Made by a program: the position numbers and the translations under genes. Below, in pieces: positions 48,522 to 59,739 of a stretch of 64,000 bases of DNA (within the stretch, counting starts at the first letter, position 1; each line of letters begins with the position of its first letter). The stretch covers positions 8,184,001-8,248,000 of the forward strand of contig NC_087104.1 of the NCBI RefSeq assembly GCF_963855985.1. The letters are read 5' to 3'. The notes under the pieces are model-generated. The model saw nothing but the letters and a program-made list of their open reading frames with translations. It searched no databases and was not told the DNA's origin. Source of the stretch: Ostrinia nubilalis (Eukaryota > Arthropoda > Insecta > Lepidoptera > Crambidae).

Positions 48522-49231
48522 TAGAGATGGGTAGTGAGTAAAAACCCATTTCACCCGATTGGGTTAAAACTGATAATGGGTAAAAACCCGGTTTTTACCC
48601 ATTATCACCCATTCTGGTGGGTGAAAACAAAAATAGCGTTTTTTTAAAGTGAGAAGTGGTATTTGTTGCTAAGGGGGCGTTCTAGTGTTACGTAATGCAA
48701 TCTGGGGGGAGAGGAGGTCTTGAAAAACGTTACAATGCGTTACAGTGGAGGAAGGGCGGTTCGATTTCAAGTTTTTAAGCAGAAGTACTTTGTAGTTGGT
48801 GTTGTTATTTGTAACTTTATACCGTAATGTCATCAAAGAGAGAGTTTGGCATCTTTCCCCCCCCCCCCCCCCCTCCATGTCCTTGCCATGATCACAAATT
48901 ATTGTGTTCCTATTAAATTTCTTCTAAATCGGTTCAACGATTCTTGAAATAACACCATTTTATAAAATAATTGGTCACATCATCATAACGTGATCAATTT
49001 TACGATTTGGCCACGATATAAATGCATATTAGTGTTAAATTTGACTTATTACTTATTAATCAATAAACTTAAATGAGAAAAATTCAATAAAAATAAAGAA
49101 AAGAACCAATTGAAATATTTATAAAATTATTTGTTTTCACCCGGTGTAAACACCCACGGGTGGAATGAAACGGGTTTTTATTGGGTTTTTACCCTCATGT
49201 GGGTTTTTACCCGGGTGGAAACCCATCTCTA
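48522..49231. mobile_element. hAT-type non-autonomous element 5' of Sgf29
   Basis: The ends TAGAGATGGGTAG and CCCATCTCTA are inverted. The flanks share the perfect 8-bp duplication TTTGACGC (48514-48521 and 49232-49239). GGGTAAAAACCC palindromic words recur near both ends, and a C-run (about 16) lies at 48857-48872. 710 bp, no transposase. The terminus is the same type as 33460-34082. Confidence 0.93.
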
Positions 49232-49536
49232 TTTGACGCGAATAGCTAAGAGGATCAAACAAACCACACCTATTTTAGGCCATTGCCTAGAAAAAAAAAG
49301 CATGTTATTTTCTACCTGCTCTTGTACCTAAGGTACTGAACCTTCCATTATTGTATAGTTTTATTTTATTTATTATGTCTGGTGGTGTTTTATAGTGGTA
49401 GGTGAGTAAATTATTATATTATCTGCTGCCGACCGCCGGCGTGGTGGTCTTATGATATCTGCCTCTCTAAGCTCCTATTATACCTCTTGAACACGTTTTA
49501 TTTTTGTATAGAGATATTTATTTCATAGACCAACAG

Positions 49537-50450
49537 TAGGGTGTCCCAGGCTAGTAGGGCGAAAATTTTTTTTTAGATTTCCGGTACGCATACCCTTTAG
49601 ATTTTTTCTATTTGACCCTAGCAACTAAAACATCAAATATTATTAGTATCGGGTAACTATAACCCGTGCCGACTTGACGTCAAACTTTTACCAAAAAGTT
49701 TGTAGGTATTATGAAGCTGTAGTTTGTATGTATCCTATGATATTGTAGAACTTAACATTTGTTTAGTAAATACAACGCTGTTTTAGCTGCATATTATTTT
49801 AATTAAATATCTATTATTAAAAAGATGTTAACAATTCGTAAATTTTCTTTTGAAATATCGTTTTTACAGTCAGGATCCTGACTACCTGAAAGTATTATTT
49901 TTAATAAATTAAAAATTTTATTGCTGTTGTTCCTACCAAAACTGGTCCATTAGAGGGAACTTTGAACCGGTAATTTGATGTTTTATAGCCCACCCTATTA
50001 AAAATATTCCTTTTTTTTAGAACTGTGTAATTGCACTGATATATTGGCTGAATGAAAATAATGCATTTACGAATAAAACAAACAAGTAATAATAGGCACT
50101 TCGATACTTTACCTCCCGCGCGGCCAAGTAAAAAGTACTGAGCCCCGATTACGGTAACTTTTAACGTCTACAATCCAGACACGCTTCATCGATTCTGCGA
50201 TACGATTGGTCAAAACAGCTGACGTACGCTGTTGAACGACCAATCGTAAAGCAGAATCAAGAAGCGTGTCTGGATTGTAGACGTTAAAAATTACCGTAAT
50301 CGGGGCTCTGACATTATCGATGCAAGTCGGCACGGGTTGCCGTGGTTCTAGGTATACAAAATTTTATATATTATTGTTTTGACACGATTCAAACATAATT
50401 AGAGGGTATGCGTTGAAAAAAAAAGACTTTGATTTTTTTGGGACACCCTA
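49537..50450. mobile_element. 914-bp DNA element with nested inverted repeats
   Basis: The ends TAGGGTGTCCCA and TGGGACACCCTA are a perfect 12-bp inverted pair. They are flanked by the 8-bp duplication ACCAACAG (49529-49536 and 50451-50458). Further in, ACCCGTGCCGACTTG (about 49661) pairs with CAAGTCGGCACGGGT (about 50324). Within that lies a hairpin (50140-50308), arms starting GAGCCCCGATTACGGTAA. No transposase frame. The 8-bp duplication fits hAT or P-type elements. Confidence 0.88.
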
Positions 50451-51287
50451 ACCAACAGGGTATATTAATCATTAATACCAACACAAAAAAAAACTATGAA
50501 TTCCATCTTGGAGTGGTCTACAAGTTTTTACTTAATTTTTTGCCCCTTACCTCATGTTTACGTTATCGGCAGCCATTAACATGTAGGTACTTGAAATATA
50601 TTCTTCCGCTCTTTCCTTCTTCTTATTGACCTTTGAAGGGTTAATTGTATTTGTGACTGTCTTGTTGGTTGTCCTAAAAAATAAAATAAAATATTTTTTT
50701 TCTGTTAATTTGATAATTTTGACTTACACCACTTTAGCTACCGACACAAACGTCATTATTTAAAAAATCCTTAGGCAATAAAACCCTCTCTTGAACGTGG
50801 CATTTCCACTCTCTACCTAGTCTATGGATCTGCTTTGTGTCTATGGATTTAACGTAATAACGTTACTTTATTTCATACTAATATCGGTTCCATGCGCTTT
50901 TACCATGATGAGTCTTTACAGCACTCCTCTTTCGAGTTTTCCTTTCCTATCCCAATAGTACTTTAACCTACCCTTTGGGAGGGTGTAAATGGAGCTGGGC
51001 TGGGATAACCGTAATACCCGTGATCCTGGAATCACTGGAATGTCTGTTTCCTGCTGTCCAAGCAAGCCTAAACCCATTTTGATACGGTTGAACTAATCAC
51101 GTTTACCGTGCGTTTACTCACCCATTAACACACGTTTCCTCGAGTTTCATTGCCATGGAACGAGCATGAAAGTACCTACATAATGTTCCTAGTCTTGATG
51201 AAGACAGACGGCATACTTATGATCTTTCTCAGTATAGTGTTATGTGAAGTTTTATCATAGTCGAACTATTAAAAACATTTATGAATT

Positions 51288-52600
51288 TGTGGGATATGAT
51301 GTTCATCCACAATAAGGAAGCTAGATGTTAGTGCTTCCTTCCGAGCGGGTGTTGTGCTCGGGGACCAAGGTCCAATTTACACCATCTTGGTTTGCCTATA
51401 TATACTTGGCAGGATATAAAACTCCGTCACCGCGATGCAGGTTTGTATGAGCGGCGGAGTGTGCCATAGTGAAGTAGTGACAGCGCCATCTGTTGGTCAC
51501 TAGTTTGTAGTGGCGTCGCTACACCACTCCCCCCGGAAGAACCGGAGGTGGATGACGTCAGGATGAGCTCAGCAGTCTGTGCGTGATGAGCTTACAAGTG
51601 CCAGTGTGCTCAAGTCTGCGGTGAGTCGAGACGAGCAGGTTGCGGTGCTCTATCCACGGTGAGTCGGGATAGTGAGCGGAGGCGTCTTCGATGGTCGGGC
51701 GTGGAGCTGGGCCAGAGCTGTACCCGTGACCAGTGAAGTGACGGTTGCTTGCTGCCGAGGAACCAGGAAGGTCGGTTGCGATCTGCGATGGTCCCTGAAG
51801 GCTGGATGCTGGCTTGTTGAAGACTGGAGCTGATGACGGAGTGGCGGAGATGGTGAGGATGGCGGAGGCTGATGCCGAAGATGGTGGTGATGGAGGTTGC
51901 GTCTCACATCACGTCGGGGTCACCAATGTGGGATATGAAGTTGATCCACAATAAGGAAGCTAGATGTTAGGCCTCAGCCTCGAACTTAGCGGGCAGCGGG
52001 GCGGCGGCGGCGGCGGCGCGGGAGCGGCAGGATCTTATGCGTAAAATCAAATGGACCGGTTCTCGAAAACAGCGGCGCGGCAGCGAGGCGGCAGCGGGCA
52101 ACGAGCGGGCAGCGGCGAGGGAGCGGGCATCGAGCGGGGAGCGCACTCCTTTTGCCCACAATAAATCGAGCGTTAGGATTAAATTTGAATCGAAATAAAA
52201 TTGTCGCCGTTGTTCAGACATTTCGTTTGCGAATAAAAACAAATATCTCGACAACACAACCCCGAACACAACACTTCGCCGCTAAAGCGCCGCGCGAGCT
52301 GCCCGCTAGTTTCGAGAACGGGTCTGCGTTACCCGCCCCGCTCCCGCGCCGCCGCCGCCGCCGCCCCGCTGCCCGCTAAGTTCGAGGCTGAGGCCTTAGT
52401 GCTTCCTTCCGAGCGGGTGTTGTGCTCGGGGACCAAGGTCCAATTTACACCATCTTGGTTTGCTTATATATACTTGGCAGGATATAAAACTCCGTCACCG
52501 CGATGCAGGTTTGTATGAGCGGCGGAGTGTGCCATAGTGTAGTCGTAACAGCGCCATCTGTTGGTAGACTAGTTTGTAGTGGCGAGTAGATGTCGCCACA
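51288..52600 (-). mobile_element. Miniature LTR retrotransposon (TRIM-like)
   Basis: Two direct LTRs are visible: 51288-51523 (about 236 bp, TG...CA) and 51927-52600, the latter interrupted by another element (51970-52395). The target duplication is AATT on both sides (51284-51287 and 52601-52604). On the minus strand a primer-binding-like TGGTGACCCCGACGTGA adjoins the right LTR, and a purine-rich GGGGGGAGTGG adjoins the left LTR. The element therefore runs right to left, with only about 400 bp between LTRs. That interior has a short Pro/Ser/His-rich frame but no reverse transcriptase, so it needs help from a full-length relative. Confidence 0.88.
51970..52395. mobile_element. GC-rich inverted-repeat element nested in an LTR
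   Basis: The left end GGCCTCAGCCTCGAACTTAG with CGGGCAGCGGGGCGGCGGCG repeats inverted at the right end. TTA flanks both sides (51967-51969 and 52396-52398), a 3-bp TWA duplication like PIF/Harbinger elements. Arms are over 50 nt and contain GGC-repeat runs. It inserted into the right LTR of the miniature retrotransposon and so is younger than it. Confidence 0.88.
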
Positions 52601-52656
52601 AATTAAATGATACTCAGAATCAAGGGTGTTATCATGATACCTAATATATCTTTTTA

Positions 52657-52753
52657 CAGGATGTCCCAAAAAGAGCGTGCCAAACTAAGATGATAACACT
52701 GGATACTATTAAACAAAAAAAAACTTTTGGCACGCCCATTTTGGGACATCTTG
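52657..52753. mobile_element. Short Tc1/mariner-type hairpin element
   Basis: CAGGATGTCCCAAAAAGAGC with GTGCCAAA pairs inverted with TTTGGCACGCCCATTTTGGG with ACATCTTG. TA flanks both ends. 97 bp. Confidence 0.75.
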
Positions 52754-52759
52754 TATAAA

Positions 52760-55700
52760 AAGAACCGCGCTGTACCTACCTACCTTATGTTTGTCATTCA
52801 AACTATGGGAGAAATTATGGGAATCAATCAAATCAAACAATGTAAATTTTCTTAAAAGTATTTCTTAATTATTCTTATCAAACATTTTTTTACTTAGATA
52901 ATTTCATTTTTTTATACTTTTGAACATGTTCTGCTGTATTTTTTTAGTGAAATCACTTGTAATTATAGTTATGGAAGGATACAAAGCACATCAATAGGTC
53001 TGAGCTACACCAAACATTTGTCATGTTGAAACATACAAGTAAAAACATCTTCCCACTGGGTGGATGACTTACTTATTACATGAGGAAATTAAATAAATTA
53101 AGTAAGAATAAAAACGTTATTCAAACTTCAACTTAATCAATTACAATCTTTGTTAGGTAGGAATATCTTACTGTCCTAAGTTCTAAAATAACTAATCGGT
53201 CGGTTTCTGGGATAACGACAGTCATTCCATGCTACGAACCAGTCGGAGGTACAATGCAATGAAGAAACATTTACGCGAGAATAGTCCAACTAAAATACTT
53301 ATCCATTAATTCTAGATCAAAGCTGGTGCAGCCTTACTTTTGATTAATAAATTACATTACATCTATCTATCGTTGTAAAGGCGTGACAACACATGGCATA
53401 TTTTTTTAATTCACGTTATTTGACTAATGCCAAATCTTTCACACAAACTTAAGCAATTTTATATTGGCTAAAAAGCCCTGTTTGTACAAAACATGCCATG
53501 TGGAAGTTGTACCTATATTACTACTATACTCATACGAATTAGTCAAAGAAAACTTGTTTGATTTAGCCATATAAAAAACAATATCGAATGATACAGGTAA
53601 TAACAGGTTCCAAGTGTTTAAATCAATTCGAGCCCATTAAATCAAATTCTCTTGATATCTGATTATTTCACTCTTACTAATATTTGATTCAAAATTAAAA
53701 TTTTAAGTAATTAGATAATGAACGGCAAATAATACGCCATCAAGTTTCAACAATGTCACTACTAGCTAAAAGAATCACATAGTATCAAGAAAGAATTATA
53801 AATAATACACTATGTAGTGTTTCCCTAAATTAATTCCATGGGTAGTTTAATAGAGCAATACATAAGTCCAATATCAATCATTGGGATCGCTCCTTCATAG
53901 GGGTGGGTAATAATTATTTGTTAACATAATGATTGAAAATAATAAAACCAAATACATATAATACGTATTATCAGTAACAAGGGCATTATCAATTTGTTGC
54001 TTTACCATGTATAAGCTATTCTTCTTAGTTATTTGGTCATCACATCAAACCGTAAAGTACAATTTCGTAAGGTGTTGGGTCGGCAAAAACTGAAACAAAG
54101 AGTTCACACCAAGTTTCTAAATTCTGGGAAAGAATTTCCATTCCGGGAAAATTATCTCTGAGTTAACTGTTTAAGTTTGTGCCAACTTGTCAACTGAACC
54201 TCTATTTTATATCCAAATATTACAGATCCATTTTGTGACGATTTAAAAATACACCGTTAATATCGAATTAAATTAAAATACTAAATTCAAAGTACACGTA
54301 AAATGTAATTTAAAAATTATATGAGACTGAATATAAAATAATACTTATTGTAATTAGAAATGCGGCATTCACAACGTTCCCGAGTACGCTACATCGATAC
54401 AGATCGCAGCGCGACAGCTTCCGTCTGTTAAAAGGCTCGCTCAGGTCAAGCTAGCATCTCTAACGGGGAATCTTCCAATACTCGAACGGTATCAATTTAC
54501 GCTTTACTCTTATATTATTAAAATTATTTAATATCGAAGGCTACCATTTAAAGATTTAGAATAATAATAACAGTGGAGTAGTCGATTTATTGCCTACAGA
54601 ATTCATACACACTTCAGTGTCTCGCCACATCGGAGCGGTCGACGTTAAAAATAAACAAACTTCATCATTAATCTTATCTACTCGGCGGAGTCTCCAGGGA
54701 GACGGGGTTACCTACACGGAGTCCCGGAGGTACAGTGGAGCGATCGCGGAGCGGCGCCGGCCCTCGCCCCGTCTACCGCACTCAGTACGGGACGTAATAC
54801 GTGCCGCGCCTGTAACCTCTGCGAACAACGCACACGCCATTACTCACTGCGGAGGCGCCTCGACACCACTGACTTGCGAGTTAACGTGCAAAGGCGAGTT
54901 AAGTTCGTCTCGGTTTACCTTGAAGGCGACGGATGTTTAGTCAAATTTTCGACGACTCTTTTGTCTTCTTTAATATTTTTTATGCGGACCTACCTTGCTT
55001 TTTTTACGATCGTAGCACGTTTGCGGTCCATGGCCTTAACTCGACTGTGCCATATAACAAGCGTTGCGACAAAACGTTACACCCATAATAATAACACTAC
55101 AGTTCCAATCATCATGCAGACGTGTAAGTTATATGTCAATATTATAAATAAGGATAGATAGGGTTGCTGTATTAAAATACATAGTTCTCCATTGCAAACT
55201 TTATTCAATATAATGTCTTATAATGCCTTCTTTTGATCAACATTACATGTTTGGAAATATATAAAAAGTTTGTAGAAAATATAATGACAATAGCCATGCA
55301 CATACATTACTTATACAACACTACTTATGTACTTTTATTGTCTTTTGTCTATAACTATAAACAACCAAGGAATAATACATCAAAATATAAAGAATAAAAT
55401 ATGTACCATAAGCATTGCATGACTGGCAAGTGAACAAATTGTAGCTTAAATAAGAATGCAACTAAGTAAATCAAAGAAATAATAAGAACATGTAACTATT
55501 AAATCTACAAATAAAAAATAAAACAATTTGGCAAATATCGGAAATGTATACAATAAGTTATTATCAAGAATTCTGAAGGTATCATGCCACCTTACACCCA
55601 ATATAGCGAAGCTAGCTCGCGCTAGTGTTCATGCTAATCTTAAATAGGAGGTAAACTCAAATTGGAGTAAGTGCATTTGATAAATAATCATGATCATTTT

Positions 55701-56182
55701 AATCATATTCATATTTTATTTTGATATATTGTTCGGTCCAGAAATGGCCATTGTTTTCATGTATGCAATGAATAATTGAGTTTCGAACTCGACTAACAAA
55801 ACAAGATATACTTTTTAAAAGGCAATCCTAACAAGGGCAACAGATTTCATTTCAAGAGAGAAAACACATTCAGGCATTGAGATTTAAAACGTTTAATACA
55901 TGGATCTAGTTTTCAACATTGGCAGAAAAAATGTAATAAGGCAGATGCAAAACATAAAATATTGCGACATCGACTCAATAACACATTGCATACACAATAA
56001 AAACATGCCGATGTTTTCATTTTCAAGTCGCACATTCAGCGCTTCTGCGTTACATGAATAGAAAACTAAAAAAATGTACTACAACATTTAAAATGCACAT
56101 CGGTGTGAGAGGAACATACACACAAGATTTGCGAGAGAGTATTGCAAATGTTTGTTTGTATGTGCAAGCCTGTGGCGAAGTT
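52760..56182. other. Spacer with Pabp2 3'UTR and an unexplained GC-rich segment
   Basis: The right part, from about 55190, is likely the Pabp2 3'UTR: read on the minus strand it ends near an AATAAA signal (TTTATT at about 55199 on the plus strand). A GC-richer segment at 54360-54960 has promoter-like composition and an open frame of 116 codons with no recognisable domain. It could be an untranslated or first exon of an unseen gene. Otherwise AT-rich with nothing evident. Confidence 0.4.
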
Positions 56183-58782
56183 CTAATATGGATTGTACCT
56201 GCCGCGTCGCACGGGCCGGTAGCCCGAGTAGTAGGGCGAGTAGCCGCCGCGGAAGCCGCGCCCGCGCCCGCCGCGCATCGTCCGAGGCGGCCGGTTCGTC
56301 GACGAGAGCCCAGGTTTGTTGGTGCGTTTTGGCATCACCTGAAAATCACAACATTATCTGATTATTAATAAATGAATGGCAATTTCTCGAGTGGCGACCA
56401 CGGGCTGGAAGACATAGCGTGGGCAGGCCTCCTACTAGGTGGACCGACGATCTGGTATAGGTCGCGGGAAGAGCCTGGATGCGGGCAGCGCAGGACCGTT
56501 CATTGTGGAAAACCTTGGGGAGGCCTTTGTCCAGCAGTGGACGTCATTTGGCTGAAACGAACGAAATGGCAATTTGCAGCTGAAAAACATAGCTGATTTT
56601 TGTCTTCCACATCTATGTAACTGTTTGTGTGTTGAATTTTGTTAAAAGATCTATTTTTACAACATTAATATAACACGACTAAAAAGTTCATTAAGTCTGT
56701 AACCAGTGTTGTTACCTCAGTTGTTACAAGATTGCAAATTCTACACAAATCACACAATAGAAGAATGCTTTAAAAGTAATATTATCACTATAATTTATAC
56801 AAACCTTAATCTGTCTTCCTCTAAATAATGATTCATCCATTGCCATTGCTGTTTGTACACTATCTTTGTCTCCAAACTCAATATAAGCGAAGCCTTTTGG
56901 ATGTCCGTCAAATTTATTGCATAATATTGTAACCCTGTAAACAAATAAACATTCAATTACATCAATAATACAATGTTAGTGTATGTTAAATGAAAAGGAT
57001 AAAAGACACAATGAGAAAAATAATATCACAGTAAAATACCTTTTTTACATTATTTAAAACTTATTCTTCTTCAGAACATGTCCATGTTAATAGTATGAAT
57101 TTTAAAATTTAGTTTGAGATAAAACTCTCAAGGCAATTATTTTTTAATAAATAGTAACTCGCTATACAAATTAACAATACTGACCTATTAATAGATCCAC
57201 AGCCATGGAAATGCTGTTCCAGTTCCTCAGCAGTAGCCCCGTAGTCCACATTTCCAACGTAAACTGATCTATTGTCCGCTTCTATCTTCTCTTCAATTGA
57301 CATGTTCAGTGGACTTGCTGTTTGAACAGATTAGCACTTATTTAGATCACAGCCCTTTTATATACAAGTAAAAAGTCATTAAGTAATGAAGTCATTAATT
57401 AAGTGGGGATTAGTGAAGTGTTTTTTTAAGTGTGTAAATTAAGATTAAGTTCTGTAGATTTAAAACTGAGAACTGCAGGCAAATAAATACCACAAAATGA
57501 AGTACTTAAGTAATTGATGAAGATTAGTGTAGTACTTTTCAAATGCATTAAATGTGTAAATTAATTTTAAGTTCTGTAGATTTTAAAGTGAGAACTGTAG
57601 AGACATAAATACCATAAAAAGAAATAATTAAGTAATTGATGGAGATTAGTAAAGGAAGTGTTTTTCAATTGCATTTAGTGTGTAAATTAATTTTAACTTC
57701 TACAGATTTTAAAGTGAGAACTGTAGACAAATAAATACCACAAAATGAAGTAATTAAGTAATTGATGAAGATTAGTGTAGTACTTTTCAATTGCAATAAG
57801 TGTGTAAATTAATTTTAAGTTCTGTAGATTTGAAACAGAGAACTGTAGATAGAGACATAAATACCTACCACAAAATTAAATGAAGTAATTAAGTAATTGA
57901 TGGAGATTAGTGAAGTGTTTTGCAATTGCATTAGGTGTCTAATTTTAAGTTCTGTAGATTTGAAACAGAGAACTGTAGAGACATAAATACCACAAAATGA
58001 ATTATTGAAGTAATTGATGGAGATTAGTGAAGAAGTGTTTTTCAATTGCAATAAGTGTATAAATTAACATTAAGTTCTGAAAATTTAAAACCTAGAACTG
58101 TAGACAAATAAATACCACAAATAAACTTTTATCATTAGGAGTCCTTATCTCTCATTTTGTCATGTTGATTATTGAGTATAAACAAAAACATTTTTGTTTC
58201 ACATTCAAAAATTATTCACTTTCACACATAAATGATTAAACATGTATGTAATACTTACTTAGTCCTGGAGGGCTTCCCATATTCATCTGCTTATCAACCT
58301 CAGTTTGCATTTGTTTGAGTTTTTCAGCCTCCTCTTCCATCTCTCGGACCCTGGCCTTAATCGCGGCCAGGTCTGGCACTTCGCTGCCTGCTGCTTCATC
58401 GCCACCCTACAGATAAATAACCGTTATGCCTCTGTTTATAACCTAACACCTAGTTTAGTAACAAACTTGTAAAATGATACAAACAATTAGGAACATTTTG
58501 AAGTTACTGGTGATGTAAACAATGCAACAGATTTTTATTTATTTTCAATACAATCACAATAAGATACAGAAACCGTATTCTTTACGTCAGCTAAAATACC
58601 ACGACAATTGGCACATAAATTTCAGAATCAGATGTTTACTGTCGTGGTATTTTTCGCACTTAACGCAAATCTAGACAAATGGTACTCACTCCAAGGCTGC
58701 TATCCGTCATATTTAGGGAACCGTTGGTTCCGTCCAAGTGATTGTTATCAAGTGAATCTAAATAATCATCATTTTCTGCCAT
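56183..58782 (-). CDS. Pabp2: Nuclear poly(A)-binding protein 2
   Basis: Five exons give 219 residues: 58690-58782, 58259-58406, 57185-57317, 56805-56934, 56183-56338. The protein starts [19 protein letters not shown] coiled-coil segment follows ([20 protein letters not shown]) and stimulates poly(A) polymerase in the family. The single RRM covers about residues 97-172, with [20 protein letters not shown] (RNP2 side) and [16 protein letters not shown] (RNP1). The C-terminus is Arg/Gly/Tyr-rich ([20 protein letters not shown]), as needed for oligomerisation, arginine methylation and nuclear import. It controls poly(A) tail length in the nucleus. Length equals fly Pabp2 (about 224) and, as in flies, there is no polyalanine start. 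Divergent from the F-box/E2 gene (957 bp between start codons). Intron 2 holds a minisatellite. Confidence 0.95.
56375..56565 (+). mobile_element. RTE-type LINE 3' fragment in Pabp2 intron 4
   Basis: The plus strand has GGGCAGGCCTCCTACTAGGT, TGGAAAACCTTGGGGAGGCC and TTTGTCCAGCAGTGGACGTC before TTTGGCTGAAACGA. This is the 3' end of the same RTE-like family as at 62185-62395, without the ATG-repeat tail. Confidence 0.7.
57400..58130 (+). repeat. Minisatellite, about 122-130 bp unit, six copies, in Pabp2 intron 2
   Basis: TTCTGTAGATTT-type words recur at about 57450, 57572, 57698, 57820, 57950 and 58075 (spacing 122, 126, 122, 130, 125). Each unit has AAATACCACAAAATGAAG, AAGTAATTGATGgAGATTAG and GTGTAAATTAATTTTAAG. 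The copies differ by point changes and small indels, so the array is older than the Rbf exon 8 array. Confidence 0.9.
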
Positions 58783-59739
58783 ATCAACTTATCGACGCTA
58801 CCATGAAATTCTGTTCCGAATATGGAAAAACACTTATGTTCCTAAAAGGTAGACGTTTTATTAGTAAATTAAACAAAAAATATACATAATTACAACAGTA
58901 ATGAAGATACGATGCTTTGACAGAAAGCTACTCTTCTTCCTTACCTGCAGAGGTACCGGTAACCAAAATCTATTACGAAGATTGACCTACTTTTAAAATA
59001 TAGCCGACACTATTCACTTTTGTACACACTAATTAATAACAAACAAATAAATTATGTTAGCGTCATAGCACTTCACTGATAATTCTGGATTTATTTTGAA
59101 GAAAACTGGAAAAATATCCCCAAACAACTATTTTTGACAACTGGTTGACAGATAAATCATAAACAAAACAAGAGACAAGAAACAAGTACAAACTCTACAA
59201 TTTTACTTGTCTATGGTATACACGAATGAAGCAAGTTGCATTTTGACGAATTATCTCGTTTATCACTAATATAAGCTAGTGGAATTTCAAATTAGCTAGC
59301 TGAATTCGGATTCTGCTAAACAGTGCCACCCACGTATAGATGACCCACGCTGAACTGTCCCACCAAACTCAATGACAGGGGGGCGCTACCATCGTTCAAC
59401 TATATGGTTTCCAACATGGCAAAAATCTGAACCAGCGATCCGGTATTGACGGTGGCGCCCCACTGTCAATGTCATCGACAGGACAGTCCAGTATTTTGGA
59501 ACTATATGAGGTAGGATAGACAGATGATGACTTACTAATTTCCTATGGGTGAAAAGATTGGAAAAGATTCCCTCTCACCACAACACTTCTCAGAAAAAAA
59601 GTAAAAAGTCAAAGTCAAAATCTGTCTGTCACATTGACATTCTACTTTGTTGTGAATTTTGGAATGAAAGTTCAACGCATTTTTTTCCTGTTTTTCTTTA
59701 TTAGTATTAAAGTTATTCAAATTAAATAAAAGTTTATCA
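58783..59739. promoter_or_regulatory. Divergent promoter region of Pabp2 and the F-box/E2 gene
   Basis: The 957 bp between the two start codons contains no other gene. It carries a foldback element (59350-59491). No specific factor site stands out. Confidence 0.45.
59350..59491. mobile_element. Imperfect foldback element in the Pabp2 / F-box-E2 promoter
   Basis: CTGAACTGTCC through CAATGACAGGGGGGCGCTAC pairs, with mismatches, with GTGGCGCCCCACTGTCAATG through GGACAGTCCAG. Arms about 44 nt, roughly 80% paired. About 250 bp upstream of the F-box/E2 ATG. Confidence 0.6.

Noticed and set aside
54590..54940. 116-codon plus-strand frame near the Pabp2 3' side
   Set aside because: No domain recognised; could be part of an untranslated exon, but coding is not supported.
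56054..56368. Plus-strand frames over Pabp2 last exon
   Set aside because: Antisense shadow of the Arg/Gly/Tyr-rich C-terminus of Pabp2.
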